Assembly: GCA_963578625.1 (NCBI GenBank)
Contig: CAUZEO010000294.1
Span: forward strand, 1-6,688
Length of the DNA: 6,688 nt
Direction of reading: 5' to 3'
From: CAUZEO01 sp963578625
GTDB taxonomy: Bacteria > Verrucomicrobiota > Kiritimatiellia > SLOV01
Shown here: one piece after another, positions 1 to 4,770 of the stretch
How the letters are laid out: every line of letters begins with the position of its first letter
How positions within the stretch are numbered: the first letter of the stretch is position 1
Notes under the pieces: model-generated
What the model was told of the DNA's origin: nothing
The model's database searches: none
What the model saw: only the letters and a program-made list of their open reading frames with translations
Position numbers and translations under genes: made by a program

Positions 1-300
1 CTTCACCGCCACGAAGGCATCGACCAGATGGATGACGCCCATCGCATTGATGCGGAATGCCCGGACGGGATCCTGATCCGCCTCCGGAGGTGATGCCAGG
101 CCCGCCAGATGGATACAGGCATCCGGACCCGTATCCCGAACCGCCGCATGGAGAGCCTCAGGATCCTCAATGTCGGCAACGACCTGAATTGTGGGGCCAG
201 GGGAGCGGCCGAGGCCAAGCACTTCATGGCCGGACTCCCGGAGTTCCGCTACGACGTGGCGACCGGCAAAGCCATTTGCCCCCGTGACTAGGACCTTCAT
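1..300 (-). CDS. rmd: NAD-dependent epimerase/dehydratase, N-terminal 100 codons; probable GDP-4-dehydro-6-deoxymannose reductase
   Basis: The frame is open from an ATG at 300-298 to the left edge, so only the N-terminal third of a roughly 300-residue extended short-chain dehydrogenase is present. The protein starts MKVLVTGANGFAGRHVV, which is the Rossmann GxxGxxG nucleotide-binding loop (residues 7-13). Residues around 70-75 read HLAGLAS, the usual third-strand motif, and AFRINAMG near 85-92 matches the conserved A-x-x-x-N-x-x-G segment. The catalytic YxxxK lies outside the window. The start codon overlaps the stop of the upstream gmd remnant (ATGA), a layout typical of coupled gmd-rmd pairs. 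That neighbour is the main reason for proposing reduction of GDP-4-keto-6-deoxymannose to GDP-rhamnose. On sequence alone it could be another SDR epimerase or reductase. No frameshift is visible in this part, although its partner is broken. The gene symbol is inferred from context. Confidence 0.75.
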   Translation of the reverse strand, partial: MKVLVTGANGFAGRHVVAELRESGHEVLGLGRSPGPTIQVVADIEDPEALHAAVRDTGPDACIHLAGLASPPEADQDPVRAFRINAMGVIHLVDAFVAVK

Positions 301-973
301 GACCGCTGCAGACGTGCCATGTCCGCATCCACCATCATCGTAACCAGTTCTTCAAACCCCACTTCCGGCGACCACCCAAGGTTCCCTGTGGCCTTCGAAT
401 AGTCGCCGATGAGCTGGTCGACTTCCGCAGGCCGGAAGAATCGAGGGTCCTTTTTCACATATTTCGTGTAGTCGAGGTCCAGATGGGAGAAAGTGTGTTC
501 GCAGAAGTCGCGAACGGCGTAGTCTTTGCCGGTGGCCACCACGTAGTCATCGGGTTGGTCTGGCTGGAGCATCATCCACATCGCCCGGACATAGTCGCCC
601 GCGAATCCCCAGTCGCGGCGGGAATCCAGGTTTCCCATCCGCAGCTCGTCGGCCAGCCCCAACTTGATCCTCGCCACGCCAGCGCTTATTTTACGGGTCA
701 CGAATTCCAGTCCCCGCCCGAGGGCTCTCGTGGTTGAACAATATCCCCTACACGGCATACAGGTCATAACTCTCGCGGTAATTAACGGTGATGAAATGTC
801 CATAGACTTTGGCGACCGCGTACGGGCTCCGGGGATGGAAGGGGGGTGGTTTCGGATTGAGGGACTTCGCGCACCATCCCGTATACGGCATATCCTTTGT
901 CCAGGAGCAGCTCGGCAAGGTAGGATCCATCTTGACCGGTAATTCCGGTAATGAGCGCTTTCCGATTATCCAT
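297..973 (-). pseudogene. gmd: GDP-mannose 4,6-dehydratase remnant: internal deletion, two frameshifts and a stop
   Basis: Intact Gmd (about 320-370 residues) converts GDP-mannose to GDP-4-keto-6-deoxymannose. Here the coding matter lies in three pieces. From ATG 973 it reads ALITGITGQDGSYLAELLL, the Gmd nucleotide-binding signature, but after YGMVR (about codon 35) it jumps directly to EVPQSETTP. In the family that segment lies about 100 residues further on, so most of the Rossmann core and the catalytic T-S-E motif are gone. An extra C in the C6 run (plus-strand G6, 841-846) shifts the frame. The next piece, PRSPYAVAKVYGHFITVNY, holds the catalytic YxxxK. A TAG at 750-748 follows, where the family has Asn in NGILFNHESP. 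An extra base near 712-722 restores the third frame, from GLEFVTRKIS through RDWGFAGDYVRAMW and RFFRPAEVD to the TGA at 299-297. The C-terminal part is otherwise well conserved, which suggests recent decay. The TIM-barrel gene ends 33 nt upstream and rmd overlaps the end. Confidence 0.9.
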
Positions 974-1006
974 TGGGTTGTCTTCTTGTTGTCGTATGCC
1001 GGCTTT

Positions 1007-1918
1007 TCAGCTCCAGGCCTCCGCGATCGTATCCCGGCCCCGGATGACGATTTCCGGGGGTGTACCCGGCCGAGGTTCCAATACACAACTAATATTACGA
1101 TGGCCGTACTCCGCGTAGCGCGAGAAATCGATGGCCCCGTCAGGCGGCATCAGGTGGTCGTGGCCAGGTGGACGGACATCGTGCAGATGCATTCCCGCCA
1201 GATGCGGGCTGAGTTTCTCCAGCCATCGATCCATCCGGATGAAGCCCAGGTTTTCCCGGATCTGGGCGTGACCAATGTCGTGCCAGTAGCCGATGGGCCC
1301 GTGACCAAAGTGTTGAAATATCTGCTCGAACTCTGTTTCGGTGGGGAACGCTTCCCAGGTAGGGAGAATTTCCAATGCGAGCTGAACCCCGGTTTCCTGC
1401 AATGTGGGCACCAGTTGCTCCAGGCATTGGAAGAGAAAGGGCAACTGCTTCCCCGCTTTCCGGTCACGGCGGGCCTGTAGTTTCATCATGCACCGATCGT
1501 ACTCACGCGAATACTGCTTTCCCGCCTCCACAAGTTTGCGGAGCTCATTTGTCATCGGCTTCATCTCCACGTTGCCACTATGGGAAACTACGGTTCCGGC
1601 ACCGAGTTCTGCGGCGAATCGGATCGTTTCGAGGGTGTGTTTGACCGCACGCTCCCGAATCCGCTGCTCAGAGGATGCAAACGTGTAAATTTCCGGGTGG
1701 GATTTAAATGTGCCCATCGGAACGGGGCAAAAATTGTGGAGGCTGCCCACGACGACTGCCTCTTGCCGGACCATATCACGAATGCCTGGTACCAGGTCGT
1801 ATCGGGTGTCATACCCAAGCTCTACCCGGGTAAAGCCGAGCGCAAGAATCTCTTCGATCATCGCCGCGCCGTCTCTATGGCCCGCAGCGTTCCAGCGTGT
1901 TGTCAGTGCAAAGTGCAG
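1007..1918 (-). CDS. Sugar phosphate isomerase/epimerase-like TIM barrel (xylose isomerase-like / AP endonuclease 2 superfamily)
   Basis: A protein of about 300 residues with the pattern of the xylose isomerase-like TIM-barrel superfamily, whose members bind divalent metal and isomerise or epimerise sugars or hydrolyse phosphodiesters. Numbered from the in-frame ATG at 1861, visible strand-end motifs are VELGYD (13-18), VVSHSGNVEM (91-100), LALEILPTW (161-169, probable metal Glu164), YWHDIGHAQ (192-200, Asp195 and His198), MHLHDV (224-229, His225) and LEPRPG (261-266, Glu262). Substrate is unknown. The ATG at 1861 appears internal: the frame upstream encodes ALTTRWNAAGHRDGAA, which I recall as the usual first strand of this family. 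The only plausible initiator before the in-frame TGA at 1924-1922 is CTG at 1918 (or CTG at 1906). No clear Shine-Dalgarno site precedes either, so translation may be coupled to rpsU, which ends 3 nt before CTG 1918. The conservative alternative is 1007-1861, 284 residues. It ends 33 nt before the gmd remnant. Confidence 0.85.
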   Translation of the reverse strand: MHFALTTRWNAAGHRDGAAMIEEILALGFTRVELGYDTRYDLVPGIRDMVRQEAVVVGSLHNFCPVPMGTFKSHPEIYTFASSEQRIRERAVKHTLETIRFAAELGAGTVVSHSGNVEMKPMTNELRKLVEAGKQYSREYDRCMMKLQARRDRKAGKQLPFLFQCLEQLVPTLQETGVQLALEILPTWEAFPTETEFEQIFQHFGHGPIGYWHDIGHAQIRENLGFIRMDRWLEKLSPHLAGMHLHDVRPPGHDHLMPPDGAIDFSRYAEYGHRNISCVLEPRPGTPPEIVIRGRDTIAEAWS

Positions 1919-1921
1919 GAA

Positions 1922-2107
1922 TCAGTAGCGCCGTGAGCGTGCTCGGGCAGCTTTTCGCCGCTTCTTCACGCTGGGCTTCTCGTAGTGCCGATGGGCACGG
2001 ATTTCGCGCATGACGCCTTCTTTATCCAGCTTCTTCTTCAGCCGGCGAAGGGCGCGTTCGAGAGGCTCTCCCTTTCGGATTTTGATTTCAGATATCGTCG
2101 ACTTCAC
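1922..2107 (-). CDS. rpsU: Small ribosomal subunit protein S21 (bS21)
   Basis: A 61-residue, very basic protein. The core IKIRKGEPLERALRRLKK, the HYEKPS segment and the Arg/Lys-rich tail KKRRKAARARSRR are the S21 pattern. S21 sits on the 30S platform near the 3' end of 16S rRNA and helps initiation. The length fits the short S21 form; the enterobacterial protein is about 71 residues. The start is GTG at 2107, supported by a good Shine-Dalgarno sequence (AGGA at 2116-2113) with 5-nt spacing. An overlapping ATG at 2111 is out of frame and stops after seven codons. A sigma70-like promoter and a leader hairpin lie upstream. The stop codon (1924-1922) is in the same frame as the following TIM-barrel gene. 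Confidence 0.95.
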   Translation of the reverse strand: MKSTISEIKIRKGEPLERALRRLKKKLDKEGVMREIRAHRHYEKPSVKKRRKAARARSRRY

Positions 2108-2112
2108 GCATT

Positions 2113-2116
2113 TCCT
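2113..2116 (-). promoter_or_regulatory. Shine-Dalgarno site deciding the GTG start of rpsU
   Basis: The minus strand reads GGAAAGGAAATGC directly before GTG 2107. AGGA occupies 2116-2113, leaving 5 nt to the GTG. This makes GTG 2107 the natural start and argues against the overlapping out-of-frame ATG at 2111. Confidence 0.7.
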
Positions 2117-2124
2117 TTCCGTTG

Positions 2125-2153
2125 CCCTCTGAACCCAATGATTGATTCAAGGG
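2125..2153 (-). promoter_or_regulatory. Stem-loop in the rpsU 5' leader
   Basis: On the minus strand CCCTTGAA (2153-2146) can pair with TTCAGAGGG (2133-2125), giving 8 base pairs with one bulged G and a 12-nt loop. It begins a few bases after the predicted transcription start (about 2161) and ends about 9 nt before the Shine-Dalgarno AGGA. It is therefore well placed to affect mRNA stability or initiation. A regulatory role is inferred only. Confidence 0.4.
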
Positions 2154-2167
2154 CCGAGAAACCGCGA

Positions 2168-2196
2168 AAGCTAGAGAATTCGTCCTGGATTGTCAA
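2168..2196 (-). promoter_or_regulatory. Sigma70-like promoter for rpsU
   Basis: On the minus strand a perfect -35 TTGACA (2196-2191) is followed after exactly 17 bp by TAGCTT (2173-2168), a -10 with three consensus bases (first T, A and last T). It sits in the 116-nt gap between ugd and rpsU. It would give a leader of about 54 nt and probably drives rpsU and the genes behind it. Confidence 0.6.
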
Positions 2197-2203
2197 CCCT
2201 TCG

Positions 2204-2225
2204 GCGAGAAAACTCGAAGTACTTC
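2204..2225 (-). other. Palindrome and hairpin at the ugd 3' end
   Basis: The ugd stop lies within the palindrome GAAGTACTTC (2225-2216). It is followed directly by CGAG-TTTT-CTCG (2215-2204), a 4-bp stem with a T4 loop that can be lengthened by pairing CTT with AAG across a bulge. No T tract follows the stem, so this is not a standard intrinsic terminator. It may stabilise the 3' end or slow polymerase before the rpsU promoter. Confidence 0.3.
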
Positions 2226-3522
2226 ACCCGATCCGATGGTATGTAAACCCTAATTTGGCCATCACTTCGCGGTCGAACATGTTGCGCCCATCGACGATTA
2301 CCGGGACGTTCATTGCTTCTTTCAGATTTTGGAGGTCGATTTCCCGCAGTTGGGGCCAATCTGTGAGTATCAGGAGCAAATCCGCGCCCCGCGCACATTC
2401 CACAGGATCTTCGATGTAGGTGTTTCCCTGCACGATTTCCTGGAATTTGGCGCAGGCGATGGGGTCCCAGAGCCGGAGATTTGCCTTCAACTCCTGCAAT
2501 TTCGGGACGAAATAGAGGGAAGGCGACTCGCGAACATCGTCGGTGCCGGGCTTGAAGGCGAGGCCCCAGATCGCGATGGTCTTCTCCTGAACCACCCAGA
2601 GTTCATGGCGGATTTTCGACAGAATGTGTTCACGCTGAGCCTGGTTGATTGCCTGAACTTCCTTCAGCAGTTTGAAGTCGTAGCCAAGCTTGTCGGCGAT
2701 GTGGACGAATGCGTCCACATCCTTTGGAAAACAGGATCCCCCGTATCCCACGCCGGCATTGAGGAATTTCTTGCCGATCCGCGTATCCAGCCCCATGCCG
2801 TGAGCTACCTCTTCGACATCAGCTCCCGCCAATTCACAAACCCGGCTGACCGCGTTTATAAAGGAAATTTTCATGGCAAGAAATGAATTGGAAGCGTGTT
2901 TCGTCAGTTCGGCGCTGGCGATATTGGTTCGAAGGAAATCGCATCCGCTCCGGTCGATGATGGGCTGGTAGACGCTCTTCAGAAGGTCATGGGCCCGGTC
3001 TGATTCCACCCCCACCACGATGCGATCAGGGTCAAATGCATCGGCCAGCGCCGTTCCTTCCCTCAGAAATTCAGGATTTGAGGCGACATCAAAGTCCACG
3101 TCCTGGCGCCGGTATTTTGCGACGGTGCGCTTCAACTCCTCGCCGGTGTTGACTGGAACCGTACTTTTCTCTACCAGCAGGCGGTAGGAGGTCATGTTTT
3201 CCGCTACTTTGCGTCCGACCTGTTCGACATAGGAGAGGTTCGCCTCGCCGAGGTATCCCGGGGGAGTGCCGACCGCGATGAAAATGACTTCCCCAAAGCC
3301 GGTTCCTTCTTCAATCGAGTCGGTAAATCGAAGCCGGCCTGCCTTGACGTTTTTGCATACCAGTTCCTCCAGACCCTCCTCGTAGATCGGAATTTGGAGC
3401 TTTTTGAGCATTTCGATCTTCTTGTGGTCGTTGTCGACGCAAAGAATCTCGTGCCCGATTTCCGAGAAGCATGCGCCTGTCACAAGGCCCACGTATCCAG
3501 TGCCCACGATCGTTATTTTCAT
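2224..3522 (-). CDS. ugd: UDP-glucose 6-dehydrogenase
   Basis: A complete 432-residue protein of the usual length for this cytoplasmic enzyme, which oxidises UDP-glucose to UDP-glucuronate with two NAD+ for surface polysaccharide synthesis. Visible motifs are the N-terminal Rossmann loop GTGYVGL (7-13), VGTPPG (84-89), EKSTVPVNTG (118-127), SNPEFLREGTA (148-158), ELTKHASNSFLAMKISFIN (205-223, with Lys208 and Asn212 at the active site), YGGSCFPKD (260-268, catalytic Cys264 and Asp268) and WGLAFKPGTDDVRESP (319-334) opening the C-terminal UDP-binding domain. All key residues are present. It starts at ATG 3522; the Shine-Dalgarno match is poor, and the best promoter places transcription close to the ATG. 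It is the first gene of the minus-strand block and is divergent from the transglycosylase gene. GDP-mannose dehydrogenase is the nearest alternative; the gmd and rmd neighbours do not decide between them, but the motif set favours UDP-glucose. Confidence 0.92.
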   Translation of the reverse strand: MKITIVGTGYVGLVTGACFSEIGHEILCVDNDHKKIEMLKKLQIPIYEEGLEELVCKNVKAGRLRFTDSIEEGTGFGEVIFIAVGTPPGYLGEANLSYVEQVGRKVAENMTSYRLLVEKSTVPVNTGEELKRTVAKYRRQDVDFDVASNPEFLREGTALADAFDPDRIVVGVESDRAHDLLKSVYQPIIDRSGCDFLRTNIASAELTKHASNSFLAMKISFINAVSRVCELAGADVEEVAHGMGLDTRIGKKFLNAGVGYGGSCFPKDVDAFVHIADKLGYDFKLLKEVQAINQAQREHILSKIRHELWVVQEKTIAIWGLAFKPGTDDVRESPSLYFVPKLQELKANLRLWDPIACAKFQEIVQGNTYIEDPVECARGADLLLILTDWPQLREIDLQNLKEAMNVPVIVDGRNMFDREVMAKLGFTYHRIG

Positions 3523-3528
3523 TCCAAT

Positions 3529-3557
3529 ATCTTATCAAATTCAGGGGAAAACCACAA
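3529..3557 (-). promoter_or_regulatory. Sigma70-like promoter for ugd, possibly leaderless
   Basis: The minus strand shows TTGTGG (3557-3552), a 17-bp spacer, and TAAGAT (3534-3529). The ugd ATG begins 6 nt after the -10 hexamer, so the expected transcription start falls on or next to the initiator codon. This agrees with the weak Shine-Dalgarno sequence (only TTGGA before ATG). A second, more distal promoter in 3558-3712 cannot be excluded. Confidence 0.45.
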
Positions 3558-3597
3558 CCCGGCATAGAAAAAATGGACAAAGTTTGCGGTTGATCGC

Positions 3598-3625
3598 TTT
3601 ACTCTGCCGCCCCGGCATGTATGAT
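3598..3625 (+). promoter_or_regulatory. Probable promoter for the transglycosylase gene
   Basis: TTTACT (3598-3603) and TATGAT (3620-3625) are separated by 16 bp in the 190-nt intergenic region shared with divergent ugd. The -10 box belongs to an 11-base string (TGTATGATACG) that recurs, with one change, upstream of argS. A TTGACA at 3637-3642 has no good -10 at the right distance. The palindrome GGGGTCCCC (3628-3636) lies at the likely transcription start. Confidence 0.4.
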
Positions 3626-3712
3626 ACGGGGTCCCCTTGACATAGGCACCGGGGGCAAGAGGCATCAGGACACGATTCCGCGGGAGATCGGATCGCGTTC
3701 GGCGGAGCACTA

Positions 3713-4330
3713 ATGGATTACGGTAGACACACCGAGACCTTCGTCTGGGGCTGCATTTTTATGCTGAGCGTTCTTCTTTGTCTGAACCTGACTCCCTCGC
3801 GGAGCCGGGCAGGGGAAGAGGACAGGACGGTTCCCCTGTTTGATGAATCACAGCCATTGATCACCGGTGCGCCGGCAGCTGAAGCTCTCCCGGGACCGGC
3901 TCCGGGCCCACCTCTCGATTCGCTTTTCATTGAAGCCATCGTCCAGGTTGAATCCAGGGGCGAGTCGGATTGTGTCGGACTTGCCGGGGAACGCGGGTTG
4001 ATGCAGATACAGGAGACCACATGGAACGAAGTGACACGTGATCTTTTCGATGAAGCAGTCTCCTTTGATTCCGCATTCGACTCGGTGCTGAATCGACAGG
4101 TCGGCGCCGCATACCTGGCGTATCTCGATGGGTTTCTAGGGGAACGCCGGAACGAATGGAATGGCATGACGATTCACGCTATGCTTGCAGCCTGCTACAA
4201 CGCCGGTCCTACCTGCGTGGCGCGCGCGGGTTTCGATCTGGAAAGGCTTCCCCTCATCACCCAAAGTTACGTCGAACGAGTGACTGCTCTATACGGTTAC
4301 TACCTTCGGCAAGACGCCCCTAACCGCTGA
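3713..4330 (+). CDS. Secreted lytic transglycosylase-like protein (SLT / GH23 fold)
   Basis: A 205-residue protein. A hydrophobic stretch at 10-27 followed by SRA-GEE suggests a Sec signal peptide cleaved after about Ala33. No proper lipobox is seen, although a Cys follows LL at residue 23. A Pro/Ala-rich linker (about 50-68) leads to an SLT domain. It contains IVQVESRGE (76-84) with catalytic Glu80, RGLMQIQETTW (94-104), ACYNAGPTCV (160-169) and LPLITQSYVERV (179-190), the standard order of soluble lytic transglycosylase motifs. Such enzymes cleave the MurNAc-GlcNAc bond of peptidoglycan in the periplasm to give 1,6-anhydro ends. Cys87, Cys161 and Cys168 might form a disulfide after export. 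It starts at ATG 3713 with GGAG (3704-3707) 5 nt upstream. It is transcribed alone, divergent from ugd. Its last bases overlap the convergent Lys/Ala-rich gene remnant. The exact subfamily is unknown. Confidence 0.85.
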   Translation: MDYGRHTETFVWGCIFMLSVLLCLNLTPSRSRAGEEDRTVPLFDESQPLITGAPAAEALPGPAPGPPLDSLFIEAIVQVESRGESDCVGLAGERGLMQIQETTWNEVTRDLFDEAVSFDSAFDSVLNRQVGAAYLAYLDGFLGERRNEWNGMTIHAMLAACYNAGPTCVARAGFDLERLPLITQSYVERVTALYGYYLRQDAPNR

Positions 4331-4654
4331 TTTTCTTTTCCGCTTCGATCCAGCAAAATCCGCCGGGTTGCGCGGTCAGTTGGATTCCTCGGCGATGTAG
4401 TAGGCCGTTTGCTGCACTTCGAGATAGTAGGCTTCCGCCGACAAGAGGGACTTGGCGCGGGACGTTTTCTTCTTTGCCGTCCCGGTTGTCTTTTTCGCGG
4501 ACGCTTTTTTGACGCCGGACTTTGATCGGGCCGTCGTTTTTTTAGCGGCCGATTTCTTCGTGGCGGTTTTTTTCGCCGCTGGTTTCTTTGCGGCTGGTAT
4601 TTTTGCTGCCGTGACTTTGCCTTCCCGGTTGGTTCGTTTTGTTTTGAAATTCAG
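4320..4654 (-). pseudogene. Lys/Ala-rich histone H1-like small protein with a DUF2934-like tail; apparently frameshifted and lacking an ATG
   Basis: This reading frame fills most of the 440-base space between the transglycosylase gene and argS. Read on the minus strand it gives VTAAKIPAAKKPAAKKTATK, then more Ala-Lys-Lys repeats, then SAEAYYLEVQQTAYYIAEE and a TGA at 4378-4376 (92 residues from CTG 4654). The repeats resemble bacterial H1-like DNA-binding tails. The end looks like the first half of DUF2934. Shifting frame by one base near 4377-4390 continues as LTAQPGGFCWIEAEKKISG and stops at 4322-4320. WIEAE is the expected second half of DUF2934, at the expected distance. So one base seems to be missing. 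The frame has no ATG, GTG or TTG between the upstream TAG (4690-4688) and the repeats; ATC 4660 or CTG 4654, after AGGA at 4668-4665, are the only candidates. The extended form overlaps the 3' end of the transglycosylase gene by 11 bp. A functional truncated protein or a sequencing error are alternatives. Confidence 0.55.
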
Positions 4655-4712
4655 GTCGATTTTTTCCTGACCAAGCGTCCCGAATTGCTATCGCCAAGGT
4701 TCGCCCGAGGTG

Positions 4713-4718
4713 TATGAT
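4713..4718 (+). promoter_or_regulatory. Probable -10 element for argS
   Basis: TATGAT, inside TGTATGATGCG (4711-4721), matches the element upstream of the transglycosylase gene. The -35 is weak (TCGCCA at 4691-4696, 16-bp spacer). A start near 4725 would give a leader of about 46 nt to the argS GTG. Confidence 0.35.
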
Positions 4719-4770
4719 GCGCGGACTCACGAAGGCAAGATGAAGATGGTGCGGATACTGGAGAAAGTTC

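Noticed and set aside
712..846. Programmed frameshifting as a way to express gmd
   Set aside because: A C6 run could slip, but the in-frame TAG and the missing Rossmann core mean no simple slip gives a working enzyme.
809..1480. Long plus-strand frame of 223 codons opposite gmd and the TIM-barrel gene
   Set aside because: It is antisense to recognisable protein on the minus strand, its translation shows no family motif, and no ribosome binding site or promoter is evident.
1922..1924. TGA as a recoding (selenocysteine or readthrough) codon joining S21 to the TIM barrel
   Set aside because: No selenocysteine insertion hairpin was recognised after the TGA, and S21 ends normally there; a CTG start by reinitiation is simpler.
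3637..3665. TTGACA at 3637-3642 as -35 of the transglycosylase promoter
   Set aside because: Bases at 16-18 bp spacing (GAGGCA, AGGCAT, GGCATC) do not resemble a -10 box.
4452..4670. Plus-strand Phe/Ala-rich 72-codon frame that looks like a membrane protein
   Set aside because: It is the mirror of the Lys-rich minus frame (AAA/AAG read backwards gives TTT/CTT), so its hydrophobicity is an artefact.
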